DNA of 64,000 nucleotides from Prevotellaceae bacterium. Its GTDB lineage: Bacteria > Bacteroidota > Bacteroidia > Bacteroidales > Bacteroidaceae. Where the stretch lies: assembly GCA_031262785.1 (NCBI GenBank), contig JAISHB010000064.1, forward strand, positions 1 to 64,000, read 5' to 3'. Below, piece after piece: positions 1-7,685 of this stretch (its first letter is position 1; each line of letters starts with the position of its first letter). The notes under the pieces are model-generated. The model ran no database searches. It worked only from the letters and a program-made list of their open reading frames with translations, and was not told where the DNA came from. The translations under genes were made by a program, and so were the position numbers.

Positions 1-2
1 TT

Positions 3-431
3 GTCGGATTTAATAGTGCTACTTTAGATGCACAAGCACAAATGCTTTACCTCAAAAGGAATAAGATGAAATTGGCGTTTGCTGCCATCGGATCTATATT
101 AAGATATCCACATATTCTCCCTAAGCTATATCAGCGCTATCGCTCGATAACAGTACAGAATTCTAATAAAAGTGAGTATGTTGTGGCGTCAGGTGCCCGA
201 GGGGAATATTGGGCGTGGGTACCTAACATTAAGGACCCTGAAACTTCTATTAATATGCATAAAGTGACACACCAAATTTGTGCACTACTCGGAAGTAGTA
301 GAATGTGTATAGAGGTGGATACCAGTAACAAGAAAATATTAGCTTTCCATAAATTGAATGGGGCTAAAGAAATAAAACGCATCAAGCTACCTGATGGTAG
401 GACGCGAGTGATTATGGAGTATCAATATTAG
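3..431 (+). CDS. C-terminal part of a GNAT-like acyltransferase (5' end outside window)
   Basis: The frame is open from the first bases, so the true start lies upstream of the window; an internal ATG at 42 is not convincing as a start. The last 90 residues look like the end of a GNAT fold: a YWAW strand, a helix beginning SINMHK, then the strand CIEVDTSNKK followed by AFHKLNGAKEIKRI, the usual pattern of a GNAT C-terminal half with its final beta strands. It sits 11 nt before an acyl carrier protein gene, which suits an acyltransferase of a surface-glycan or lipid cluster. Family assignment is by pattern only and the acetyl-CoA loop is not included. Base composition is AT-rich like its downstream neighbours. 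Confidence 0.5.
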   Translation, partial: VGFNSATLDAQAQMLYLKRNKMKLAFAAIGSILRYPHILPKLYQRYRSITVQNSNKSEYVVASGARGEYWAWVPNIKDPETSINMHKVTHQICALLGSSRMCIEVDTSNKKILAFHKLNGAKEIKRIKLPDGRTRVIMEYQY

Positions 432-442
432 TTTATATATTT

Positions 443-661
443 ATGGAACAAGAATTTATTGAAAATCTAAAGGAAGTATTAGAAATTGAGGATCGAGAGA
501 TCGGCATGAGTGATGAATTCAAAAAGTACGAAGAGTGGGATTCACTTGCTTATCTCTCTGTCATTGCGATGATAGATGAAAAGTATGACAAACAAATATC
601 GGATGCAGTTTTTAAACAACTGTCTACAGTGAGAGATTTGTTTAATGCTATAATCGATTAA
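443..661 (+). CDS. acyl carrier protein
   Basis: The 72-residue product has ACP length and acidity. The motif WDSLAYLSV gives Asp33-Ser34-Leu35, with Ser34 as the expected 4'-phosphopantetheine attachment site, followed by the usual helix and the conserved D at VRDLFNAI. It would carry acyl intermediates as a thioester in the cytoplasm. It is followed 3 nt later by a KAS III gene and then an SDR, so it is probably a dedicated ACP for this cluster rather than the housekeeping fatty-acid ACP. AT-rich composition is shared with the neighbours. Confidence 0.85.
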   Translation: MEQEFIENLKEVLEIEDREIGMSDEFKKYEEWDSLAYLSVIAMIDEKYDKQISDAVFKQLSTVRDLFNAIID

Positions 662-664
662 GAG

Positions 665-1723
665 ATGGCTTTTCTGCATTACAGAGGAATAGGTATTTCT
701 GCAATGGCAGCAGCAGTTCCCCGTACTGTGATCAAGAACTATGAGTATACCGAATTCTTTCCGGCGGAACAAGTAAAAGAGGTTGTAGACAAGATTGGAG
801 TTACCGAACGTCGATTTGCAGGTAAAGAGACATGCTCTTCCGATCTATGCTATGCTGCATCTGAGAAACTAATAAAAGACAACAAGATCGACAGAGCTGA
901 AATTGATTTGCTCGTTTTCATTTCTCAGACTCCGGACTATCGAATGCCTGCAACTTCCGTTATTCTACAACATCGTTTGGGCTTACCTAAAACGGCAATC
1001 GCTTTTGACATTAATCTGGGTTGTTCTGCTTTCATTTATGGTTTAAGCGTCGTCTATGCTATGATGCAGCAGACCGGTATACGAAAAGCCCTATTGTTAG
1101 ATGGTGAAACTCGCTCAAAAGTATATTCACCAAAAGATAGAAGAACGGCTTTCTTGTTTGGGGATGGCGGTGTTGCTGCTCTGATAGAACGGAATGATCA
1201 AGTAGGAGATAGCTTTTTCTCTCTCAATTCGGATGGCTCCTTAGAGTCTTTGATAAAGATTAATGGAGGTGGCTATCGCAATCCAAGTTCTGTTGAGACA
1301 TTAGAAGAGCGGGTTGTGGATGAATATGGTAATATTCGTTCCGATGAACAAGGCTATATGAATGGCGGGGATGTATTTAACTTTGTTATTCGAGAAATAC
1401 CCAAAGATATTAAAAGTCTTGTCAGCTATGCAGAGGCAAACATAGAAGATATAGATTACTATGTATTTCATCAAGCAAATAGCTTTATAAATGGCTATCT
1501 ATCTAAAAAGATGAAATTAGATGCGTCTAAAATTCCGTCGACCATTGCTAAATATGGAAATACATCTTCCGTATCTGTCCCCTTGACAATTGTTAGCGAG
1601 CTAAAAAGCGCATTGCATGGTCAGAAGCTTCTGCTATTATGCGCCTTTGGCGTAGGTATGACATGGGCAAATGCCATTATTCCATTTGTGGATTGTAGAA
1701 TTAGCGATATTGTTGAAGTTTAA
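665..1723 (+). CDS. 3-oxoacyl-ACP synthase III family protein (KAS III / FabH-like)
   Basis: The 352-residue thiolase-fold enzyme has the KAS III catalytic triad: Cys120 in NLGCSAF, His269 in FHQANSF and Asn299 in KYGNTSS. The FGDGG turn at 165-169 and the C-terminal FGVGMTW loop also fit. It should condense an acyl primer with malonyl-ACP, here probably on the ACP encoded just upstream. Its stop overlaps the start of the SDR by one base (TAATG), indicating translational coupling. The cluster context (acyltransferase, ACP, KAS III, SDR, aminotransferase, sugar transferase) suggests making an acyl group for a glycan or glycolipid, so the primary housekeeping fabH is probably elsewhere. Confidence 0.85.
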   Translation: MAFLHYRGIGISAMAAAVPRTVIKNYEYTEFFPAEQVKEVVDKIGVTERRFAGKETCSSDLCYAASEKLIKDNKIDRAEIDLLVFISQTPDYRMPATSVILQHRLGLPKTAIAFDINLGCSAFIYGLSVVYAMMQQTGIRKALLLDGETRSKVYSPKDRRTAFLFGDGGVAALIERNDQVGDSFFSLNSDGSLESLIKINGGGYRNPSSVETLEERVVDEYGNIRSDEQGYMNGGDVFNFVIREIPKDIKSLVSYAEANIEDIDYYVFHQANSFINGYLSKKMKLDASKIPSTIAKYGNTSSVSVPLTIVSELKSALHGQKLLLLCAFGVGMTWANAIIPFVDCRISDIVEV

Positions 1724-2487
1724 TGGATTCATTTAATCCTTTCTCACTTAGTGGTAAAACGATTGTAGTGACTGGGGCTTCTTCCGGTATTGGTCGGCAA
1801 TGTGCGATTGATTGTTCTAAAATGGGGGCGCGTTTAATTCTTGTTGCTCGCAACGAGGAGCGACTTCAAGAAACATTGTGCATGTTATCCGGTTCGGAAC
1901 ATTTTTATTATTCCTTTGATTTATGCCTTATTGAATCTATTAAGGACTTTATAAGCAAGATTGTATGCGAACATGGAAAAATTGATGGTTTTGTTCATGC
2001 AGCTGGTATTGAAAAAACCTTGCCTGTAAAATTGCTATCTTATCATGATTATGAAAAGATTTATCGCGTAAATGCTATTAGTGCATTTGAATTCATTCAT
2101 CATTTTAGCAACAAAGAATACTTCAATAATGGAGGTCATATAGTTTTGATAGCATCGATCTCCTCTATTGTAGGGAGAAAAGGTTTAGCTGCATATGCCG
2201 CATCAAAAGGGGCTATAACAAGCGCTATTCGACCTATGGCTTTAGAGTTTGCCAAACGAAATATTTGCGTTAACAGTATTTCACCGGGTACAATACTTAC
2301 TCCATTAATGCAAGATGTTCTCCATTCACTATCTGAATAAGATGTAAAAAAGAGGTTAGATGGATTTCCTTTGGGCATTGGAGTGGAATCGGATGTCTCA
2401 AATCTATGCATATATCTGTTGAGTGACGCTTCTCGATGGGTTACCGGTCAGAATTTGATAATTGATGGTGGATATACTGCGCGATAG
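1723..2487 (+). pseudogene. SDR-family oxidoreductase interrupted by an in-frame TAA
   Basis: The reading frame is a classical short-chain dehydrogenase/reductase (FabG-like). It has TGASSGIG at residues 17-24, the NAG-like HAAG motif near 92, and the catalytic Y158xxxK162. A TAA stop at 2338-2340 cuts it after residue 205. Exactly the same frame then continues without any shift through an SDR C-terminus (RLDGFPLG, WVTGQNLIIDGGY) to TAG at 2485-2487, giving about 253 residues in total, the normal family length. One substitution would restore it. The truncated product lacks the C-terminal substrate/oligomer region and is likely non-functional unless the stop is read through or is a sequencing error. 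It would have been the ketoreductase partner of the upstream ACP and KAS III. Confidence 0.85.
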
Positions 2488-2605
2488 TATATAGAATCAG
2501 TAAGCACTCACTATGAGGCTCTTGCCAACGAATAACTCTTCTTCTACTTTTTCTTTAGTATTCCGATGAATATGCCTACTTTCGCCTAAACAAATTAGAT
2601 TCATT

Positions 2606-2863
2606 ATGAAGCAAACAAAGACCTATTTCCCCATAGAACCCGAAAAGCAGGTTGTACATGATCCGACGGTGGCATACAGAAGCGGCGGTTCGCTTTTTGC
2701 GAAGTCATATTCCAATCGAAAAGGAGTCGATAAGTCATTTTTGCCCGGACAATTCTCGGAAGCAGAAAAGGACGCTCGTTTAAAAGCAGCAGTAGACTCG
2801 TTTCGTAGCGGTAAGGGCATAACCGAAGAGGAAATGGACATATTCTTTGATTCATTGGTCTAA
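2606..2863 (+). CDS. small protein of unknown function (85 aa)
   Basis: The product is charged and soluble, with no signal peptide or membrane segment. It has a basic N-terminal half and an acidic C-terminal helix (EEEMDIFF). I do not recognise the family. It starts 118 nt after the broken SDR and is followed within 30 nt by the stump of another SDR, so it lies in a decayed stretch. The AAATTAGATTCATT leader offers no clear Shine-Dalgarno, which is usual in this phylum. It could be a real small accessory gene of the cluster. Confidence 0.5.
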   Translation: MKQTKTYFPIEPEKQVVHDPTVAYRSGGSLFAKSYSNRKGVDKSFLPGQFSEAEKDARLKAAVDSFRSGKGITEEEMDIFFDSLV

Positions 2864-2890
2864 TTACATGATTATACATAGCTGATATCC

Positions 2891-2977
2891 CTGTTACAAT
2901 CTTATAATCCTTTCTCTCTCGAGGGAAAGCGAATCCTTGTGACCGGTGCCTCTTCGGGTATCGGGCTCACGTTATAG
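2891..2977 (+). pseudogene. 5' stump of a second SDR gene
   Basis: Read from 2891, this frame encodes NPFSLEGKRILVTGASSGIG (2906-2965), matching the first ~25 residues of the SDR at 1723 (NPFSLSGKTIVVTGASSGIG), and then ends in TAG at 2975-2977. There is no usable start codon at the expected place and nothing of the remaining ~230 residues. It is the remnant of a paralogous or replaced ketoreductase gene after a deletion, lying immediately before the DegT aminotransferase. Its synonymous differences from the 1723 gene are many, so it is not a recent local duplication of that copy. Confidence 0.75.
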
Positions 2978-3033
2978 TAAGTTTCTTCATCCTCACAACA
3001 AAAGCAATCAATAAAGGAACAGTATATTATCTC

Positions 3034-4254
3034 ATGAAAATCCCCTTCTCTCCCCCCTTCATCAACGAATCCGTAGTCTACGAAGTGATAGACTCTCTTC
3101 ATTCCGGTTGGATCACCTCTGGTCCCAAAGTGAAAGCACTTGAAGAAGAAATAAAGAAGTTTTCAAGCACGCAAGAGGTACTTTGCGTCAACTCGTGGAC
3201 TTCCGGTGCAATAATGATGTTGCGTTGGTTGGGCGTGAAACCCGATGATGAAGTGATTGTGCCGGCCTATACCTATAGTGCCACCGCTTTGGCCGTGTTG
3301 CATGCCGGTGCGCGTCCGGTGATGGTGGATTCGTCCGACGACTTCAATGTTTCACTTGCTGCGATTCGAAAAGCAATTACGCCGAAAACCAAAGCCATCA
3401 TTCCGGTGGATATAGCCGGATGGCCTTGCAACTACGAACAGCTTATGAAGCTGGTGCAGGAAGATGAAATCAAGCAACGGTATCAACCCAATTCTCCCGT
3501 TCAAGAAAAGCTGGGACGCATTGTGGTAATCAGCGATGCGGCTCATTCGTTGGGCGCGCGCTATCGAAACCATCAGCATACGGGAAGCGAAACCGACATT
3601 GTTATTTTCTCGCTACATGCCGTAAAAAATATCACAACGGCCGAGGGGGGAGCCATTTGTCTGAATCTTCCGCTGCCGTTTGATAATGCCGCACTCTATC
3701 ACGAGCTGCACCAGATGAGTTTGAATTGCCAAACCAAAGATGCCTTCTCGAAATCAAAAGCCGGAGGATGGAAGTATGACATTGTGGGATTGGGCATGAA
3801 AATCAATATGGCGGATGTGAATGCCGCCATCGGATTGGCACAGATCCGCGAATATCCCAAACTGTTGAAAGAACGAAAGCGGGTGTTTGAAACATACAAT
3901 GCAGCTTTCAGCCGGTGCGAGTGGGCCATCCTTCCGCCGAGCAGCGACGGAGAGCGGGAGAGTTCGTATCACATCTATGCCTTGCGCATCCGCAACTTCA
4001 CGGAGGCACAACGCGACCGGATGATTGATGAAATTGCGAGGCACGAGGTGGCCGTGAATGTACACTTTATCCCCATGCCCATGCTTTCGTTCTTCAAATC
4101 GTTGGGTTACGACATCCATGACTTTCCGCAGGCTTATGCCAATTACAAGGCAGAAATCTCGCTGCCGGTTTATCCGCAGTTGGACGAAGAGGCTTTGCGC
4201 TACATTATATCCACCGTGCAAGAGGCCTATCAAACTGTTGCGAGCGGCGTATGA
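3034..4254 (+). CDS. DegT/DnrJ/EryC1/StrS family PLP-dependent aminotransferase
   Basis: The 406-residue sugar aminotransferase has the fold-type I signature. Asp168 in ISDAAHSLG contacts the pyridine nitrogen and Lys198 in HAVKNITTAEGG forms the internal aldimine. The N-terminal FSPPFINE and SGWITSGP segments are typical of enzymes acting on nucleotide-linked keto sugars. It would convert a keto-deoxysugar nucleotide to an amino sugar for surface polysaccharide or protein glycosylation. The last 4 nt (ATGA) overlap the start of the sugar transferase, so the two are translationally coupled. GC content is nearer the genome norm than in the genes upstream. Exact substrate cannot be read from sequence. 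Confidence 0.9.
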   Translation: MKIPFSPPFINESVVYEVIDSLHSGWITSGPKVKALEEEIKKFSSTQEVLCVNSWTSGAIMMLRWLGVKPDDEVIVPAYTYSATALAVLHAGARPVMVDSSDDFNVSLAAIRKAITPKTKAIIPVDIAGWPCNYEQLMKLVQEDEIKQRYQPNSPVQEKLGRIVVISDAAHSLGARYRNHQHTGSETDIVIFSLHAVKNITTAEGGAICLNLPLPFDNAALYHELHQMSLNCQTKDAFSKSKAGGWKYDIVGLGMKINMADVNAAIGLAQIREYPKLLKERKRVFETYNAAFSRCEWAILPPSSDGERESSYHIYALRIRNFTEAQRDRMIDEIARHEVAVNVHFIPMPMLSFFKSLGYDIHDFPQAYANYKAEISLPVYPQLDEEALRYIISTVQEAYQTVASGV

Positions 4255-4838
4255 TTCGTTTCTGTGACGTGGTTTTTTCCCTGCTGGGAATCGTGGTGCT
4301 TTCGCCGCTGTTCCTACTGCTCTATATCGCCATTCGTTTAGAGAGTAGGGGAGGCGGTTTTTACAAGCAGCTGCGTGTGGGAAGAAACGGAAAGGAGTTT
4401 TTGCTTTACAAGTTTCGCTCGATGCGCACAGGAGCCGATAAACAGGGATTGATCACCATTGGAAACGATGCACGCATCACGCGCATCGGGCGCTTCATTC
4501 GCAAATACAAATTAGATGAACTGCCGCAACTCTTCAATGTGCTCAAAGGAGATATGAGTTTGGTGGGACCGCGTCCGGAAGTGCGCAAATACGTAGATTT
4601 ATACACTCCCGGGCAACGGCAAATACTCAGCATAAGACCGGGTATAACCGATTACGCCTCCATTTTGTATGTCGATGAAAACCGGCTGCTCGGAGAAGCC
4701 AACGATCCCGACAGCGTCTATATTGAGCAGATCATGCCGGCCAAGATAGAGCACAATATGCGATACCTGCATCACCATTCCGTAAAGGAGTATTTCAAAA
4801 TCATATTTCTTACGCTATGGCGAATCATCGCTCCCTGA
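4251..4838 (+). CDS. undecaprenyl-phosphate sugar-1-phosphate transferase (bacterial sugar transferase, PglC-like)
   Basis: The 195-residue monotopic phosphoglycosyl transferase has an N-terminal reentrant hydrophobic helix (residues 6-30), then [20 protein letters not shown], the catalytic-type [16 protein letters not shown] segment and SLVGPRP. It transfers a sugar phosphate to the lipid carrier at the inner membrane and so starts glycan assembly. Its short length marks the minimal PglC class rather than the long WbaP/WcaJ type. It is coupled by ATGA to the aminotransferase, suggesting that the amino sugar made there is the first sugar. A strong terminator follows about 80 nt downstream. 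Confidence 0.9.
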   Translation: MIRFCDVVFSLLGIVVLSPLFLLLYIAIRLESRGGGFYKQLRVGRNGKEFLLYKFRSMRTGADKQGLITIGNDARITRIGRFIRKYKLDELPQLFNVLKGDMSLVGPRPEVRKYVDLYTPGQRQILSIRPGITDYASILYVDENRLLGEANDPDSVYIEQIMPAKIEHNMRYLHHHSVKEYFKIIFLTLWRIIAP

Positions 4839-4920
4839 AAAAACTTCTCTTCGCGCTTAAATACCTGTTCGTTCCACATTACTTGTGGAAGTAGCGTAGC
4901 CCGAAGAGGCGCACAAACCA

Positions 4921-4966
4921 AAACCGCCCGTTCTTTCTTATCTTGAAAGAGCGGGCGGTTTTTTTG
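4921..4966. terminator. rho-independent terminator (bidirectional shape)
   Basis: A 17-bp stem (AAACCGCCCGTTCTTTC with its complement, one G-U type mismatch) encloses a four-base loop (TTAT) and is followed by TTTTTTTG on the plus strand. It ends the sugar-transferase transcript. On the minus strand it is followed by a TTTTGGTTT run, so it could also serve the tiny minus-strand frames at 5003-5171. Confidence 0.85.
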
Positions 4967-5002
4967 TTTTTGCACTTACAGCAGCTTCGCTGCGTAATTA
5001 CC

Positions 5003-5119
5003 CTATTTCACCATTTTATTCCCTCGCCTATTTTGGATTGTGAAATATAGTACACTTATCACTGAAATAAGAATAACTATCCCACCCATAATAAGGAATC
5101 CAATTTCATTTCCGGTCAT
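5003..5119 (-). CDS. possible 38-aa single-span membrane protein
   Basis: This frame starts at ATG 5119 with a good Shine-Dalgarno (AAAGGAG, about 7 nt upstream) that is rare in this window. It encodes a short N-terminus, one hydrophobic helix of ~20 residues (FLIMGGIVILISVISVLYF) and a basic tail (NRRGNK). The stop of a 16-codon frame overlaps its ribosome-binding region, as TGA-T-ATG, which suggests coupling. No family is recognised. Small membrane proteins of this shape include type I toxins and small regulators, but nothing here proves either role. The surrounding 4970-5400 stretch is AT-rich and otherwise empty. Confidence 0.35.
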   Translation of the reverse strand: MTGNEIGFLIMGGIVILISVISVLYFTIQNRRGNKMVK

Positions 5120-5120
5120 A

Positions 5121-5171
5121 TCATGCTCCTTTCAAAACGTCCAACAACCATTTAGCTAATTCTTCTTTCAT
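5121..5171 (-). other. possible 16-codon leader reading frame
   Basis: A minimal frame MKEELAKWLLDVLKGA ends two bases before the ATG of the 38-residue membrane frame. The position fits a leader peptide coupling translation, but a frame this short can arise by chance and no promoter element is obvious. Confidence 0.2.
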
Positions 5172-5219
5172 ATCTCATTTAGAATTTTGTTTTATAATTG
5201 GTGATGCTAAGGTAGGCAA

Positions 5220-5323
5220 TTCTTGCCCATTCCCCAAACCTTTGTATCTTTGTTGCCGTAACAAACAGCAACCATGATGATGGAAACCCGTAGAAAATTG
5301 CCCATCGGCATACAGAGTTTTGA
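5220..5323 (+). repeat. truncated duplicate of the promoter and start of the AAA-ATPase gene (copy 1)
   Basis: These 104 nt match 6051-6154 without any indel and with only a handful of substitutions just before the start codon. They include the TATCTTTG promoter box (5245-5252) and the first 15 codons (METRRKLPIGIQSF) of the gene at 6108. Copy 1 then diverges and hits TGA at 5325-5327. The two copies are 831 nt apart and bracket the AT-rich two-gene insert. Confidence 0.9.
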
Positions 5324-5376
5324 TTGATTCACCTAAAAATATAGCCTATTTAAAGGGTTATTTTAGAAATAGTTCT

Positions 5377-5384
5377 TATATTTG
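5377..5384 (+). promoter_or_regulatory. TAnnTTTG promoter box for the 5411 bicistron
   Basis: TATATTTG lies 27 nt before the ATG at 5411 in an AT-rich leader. This is the Bacteroidetes -7 consensus. Confidence 0.6.
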
Positions 5385-5410
5385 TACGCAGTAATAATCA
5401 AGATACTATC

Positions 5411-5563
5411 ATGCAAACGAATCATATACCCCCCACCAAAAAGAGTTCTGTCTTTCAACGAATATTGGAAGACAAACGCGCTATACGTAAATGTATACAA
5501 GAGAAAGGTGATATAAAAACATTGGCAGAAAAACGCGGAATTAAGTTTGCAACCCCTATATAA
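5411..5563 (+). CDS. small basic protein, first gene of an AT-rich bicistron (50 aa)
   Basis: The 50-residue product (begins MQTNHIPPTKKSS) is basic and predicted helical over VFQRILEDKRAIRKCIQEKG; no family is recognised with confidence. It has its own promoter box at 5377 and overlaps the following gene by 17 nt in another frame. Small basic gene plus overlapping 156-residue gene resembles the layout of toxin-antitoxin or phage-derived small modules, which is only an inference. Composition is clearly more AT-rich than the genes on either side, suggesting acquisition. Confidence 0.55.
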   Translation: MQTNHIPPTKKSSVFQRILEDKRAIRKCIQEKGDIKTLAEKRGIKFATPI

Positions 5564-6017
5564 AATAATAAAAGAGGGAGAATGGGATTATTTTTTCGTA
5601 ACAAAGCATGGCATTAAGTACCATGCTTATTTTATTGATGCGTCCATCTATCATCCTTTATTCTCCAATGTTTATGCTTTCAATATAGAAGCGGAAACAG
5701 CAACCCCGCATCCTATTGACAATGGGATAGCGGCTACAATTGTATCTATCTTAAAAGTGTTCTTTTTGAATGAAGACCGCGCTATCATACTGGTTTGTGA
5801 CACAACAGACGGGAAAGAAAAGAAACGAGAAAAATTGTTCTCTAAATGGTTTATAAGGCACAACGATGGCTCACTCATAAAATACGATGCTTCCATTAAA
5901 ACGGAGAATTATTTGCTGTATGTATCTATGTTACTAAAGGTGTCTAATCCGCAACGCGAAATGCTACTGACTACTTTTAGCGAAATCGTAAGTAACAGTT
6001 TCTATCCAATAGACTAA
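5547..6017 (+). CDS. DUF6169-like protein (156 aa)
   Basis: The start is taken as TTG at 5547, giving LQPLYKIIKEGEWDYFF; no in-frame ATG precedes the conserved region. The product is a soluble alpha/beta protein with the pattern KHGIKYHAYFID, then IADTIV-type helix (IAATIVSILKVFF) and VCDTTDGKEKKREKLFSKWF. I recognise this from a Bacteroidetes family of unknown function that I believe is DUF6169; the number should be checked. It overlaps its upstream partner by 17 nt and ends 33 nt before copy 2 of the 104-nt repeat. Function is unknown. The AT-rich composition and repeat-bounded position suggest a mobile or inserted pair. Confidence 0.6.
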   Translation: MQPLYKIIKEGEWDYFFVTKHGIKYHAYFIDASIYHPLFSNVYAFNIEAETATPHPIDNGIAATIVSILKVFFLNEDRAIILVCDTTDGKEKKREKLFSKWFIRHNDGSLIKYDASIKTENYLLYVSMLLKVSNPQREMLLTTFSEIVSNSFYPID

Positions 6018-6050
6018 ATAGGCAACGCCTTTTATCAATCGTTCCCATCG

Positions 6051-6154
6051 TTCTTGCCCATTCCCCAAACCTTTGTATCTTTGTTGCCGTAACAAACAGC
6101 AGCAACGATGATGGAAACCCGTAGAAAATTGCCCATCGGCATACAGAGTTTTGA
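6051..6154 (+). repeat. promoter and start of the intact AAA-ATPase gene (copy 2 of 104-nt direct repeat)
   Basis: This is the second copy of the direct repeat at 5220-5323, continuous with the intact gene at 6108. It contains TATCTTTG at 6076-6083. Confidence 0.9.
6076..6083 (+). promoter_or_regulatory. TAnnTTTG promoter box of the AAA-ATPase gene
   Basis: TATCTTTG lies 24 nt before the ATG at 6108 and is preserved in the truncated duplicate. Confidence 0.7.
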
Positions 6155-7685
6155 AGAATTACGTACAGGTGGTTACTTGTACGTAGATAAGACCGCTTAT
6201 ATCTATCAATTGGCCACCGAAGGAAAGCCTTACTTTCTGAGCCGTCCGCGCCGCTTCGGAAAGAGCCTGCTACTCTCCACCATCAAAGCCTATTTCCAAG
6301 GGAAAAAAGAGCTCTTCGAAGGGTTGGCCATCGCTGAACTGGAAAAAGAGTGGATGGAATATCCGGTGTTTCACCTGGATATGAATACGGCAGGCACATC
6401 GGTCGACATGGATACTTTCAGAAATGTGCTGGAAACCAATCTGCAGAAATTGGAGCAGCAGTGGGGAAAGAACACTTTTGAAAGCACTCCGGCAAGTCGT
6501 CTGGTGGGATTGATAGAGCGGGCGCATCAACAAACCGGCCGAAAAGTGGTGGTGTTGATTGATGAATACGACAAGCCGCTGCTCGATTCGCTGGATAATC
6601 CCCTGCTTCACGATTCCATTCATAAAGATTTAGGCGGCTTTTATGCCGTGCTGAAAACGGCCGATCCGCATCTGCAATTTGTACTGCTCACCGGCATCAC
6701 CAAATTCTCGCAGGTGAATGTATTTAGTAAACTCAATCAGTTGATAGATATCAGCATACGAGCACCTTATACGGGCATTTGCGGAATAACCGAAGCGGAA
6801 CTGCTGGCCAACTTTCAACCGGAATTGCATGCGTTGGCCGAAAACAACCATCAGACCTACGACCAGGCGGTTGCCGAGATGAAGAAACGCTACGACGGCT
6901 ATCATTTTGCACGAAAGAGTGCGGATATTTACAATCCGTTCAGCGTATTGAATGTGCTAAAGAGTGGCGAATATGATAACTACTGGTTCCAAACCGGCAC
7001 GCCAACGGCCTTGATTCGACAACTCGAAACCGGTCGTTATTCCGTTCCCAAAATTGAAAACGGAATCTATGCCTCGGCCGATGAGCTTTACAACTATCGC
7101 ATCGAATCGGATAATCTGATTCCGTTTCTTTATCAAAGCGGTTATCTTACCATCAAAAGCTTCGAGGCCGACATCAATCTCTACGTCTTGGGCATTCCCA
7201 ATGAAGAGGTGAAGTATGGTTTCTATAAGGAGCTGCTTGCTGTGTATGTGCCCACCTATAAAGAATCTGATTTTGCCTCCGGCTTGTTTGTTCGGGATTT
7301 GCGGAATGGCGATGTGGATGGTTTCATGAATCGCTTGAAAGCACTTTTTGCCAGCATACCCTATTCGGTGAGTCAAGAGCGCCGCGATGAGTATTACTAC
7401 CAATCGATTTGCTTTGCGCTGTTTTCGTTGATGGGTGAAGTGGCACAAATGGAGGTGCAGAACGCGCAAGGTCGCGCCGATTTAGTGGTAACCCTTCCAC
7501 ATACGGTTTATGTCTTCGAGTTTAAGATGATGGGTAGCGGCACGGCCGAAGAAGCATTGGCACAGATCAACGATAAGGGATATGCCATTCCTTATTCGGC
7601 CGGAGGTCGCAGGGTGGTGAAAGTGGGTGCGGAATTCTCGGAAAAAGAGCGCACCGTGGGGCGCTGGATGGTGGAGGAGGATTGA
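6108..7685 (+). CDS. AAA-ATPase-like protein with C-terminal PD-(D/E)XK nuclease domain
   Basis: The 525-residue protein belongs to the large Bacteroidetes family pairing an AAA-ATPase-like domain with PDDEXK_9. Seen in the sequence are the N-terminal YLYVDKT, the variant P-loop SRPRRFGKS (Lys52), the Walker B VVLIDEYDKP (Asp152-Glu153), the sensor-like LLTGITKFS, and near the C-terminus GRADLVV...VFEFKM, which is the D...ExK nuclease motif. The biological role of this family is not established; members are often present in many copies per genome. The gene begins inside copy 2 of the 104-nt direct repeat, and a truncated copy of its 5' end sits 831 nt upstream. ATG codons at 6108 and 6111 are both possible starts. 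Confidence 0.9.
   Translation: MMETRRKLPIGIQSFEELRTGGYLYVDKTAYIYQLATEGKPYFLSRPRRFGKSLLLSTIKAYFQGKKELFEGLAIAELEKEWMEYPVFHLDMNTAGTSVDMDTFRNVLETNLQKLEQQWGKNTFESTPASRLVGLIERAHQQTGRKVVVLIDEYDKPLLDSLDNPLLHDSIHKDLGGFYAVLKTADPHLQFVLLTGITKFSQVNVFSKLNQLIDISIRAPYTGICGITEAELLANFQPELHALAENNHQTYDQAVAEMKKRYDGYHFARKSADIYNPFSVLNVLKSGEYDNYWFQTGTPTALIRQLETGRYSVPKIENGIYASADELYNYRIESDNLIPFLYQSGYLTIKSFEADINLYVLGIPNEEVKYGFYKELLAVYVPTYKESDFASGLFVRDLRNGDVDGFMNRLKALFASIPYSVSQERRDEYYYQSICFALFSLMGEVAQMEVQNAQGRADLVVTLPHTVYVFEFKMMGSGTAEEALAQINDKGYAIPYSAGGRRVVKVGAEFSEKERTVGRWMVEED

Noticed and set aside
2902-3102. 66-residue minus-strand frame before the aminotransferase gene
   Set aside because: It is antisense to the SDR stump and the start of the aminotransferase gene, and shows no recognisable features.
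5274-5327. Short gene at copy 1 of the 104-nt repeat
   Set aside because: It is only the first codons of the ATPase gene followed by TGA, a truncated duplicate rather than a functional peptide gene.
5411-6017. A single frameshifted gene made of the 50-codon frame and the DUF6169-like frame
   Set aside because: The 50-residue frame has its own promoter and start, and the downstream product begins at the expected N-terminus for its family. Two overlapping genes explain it better.
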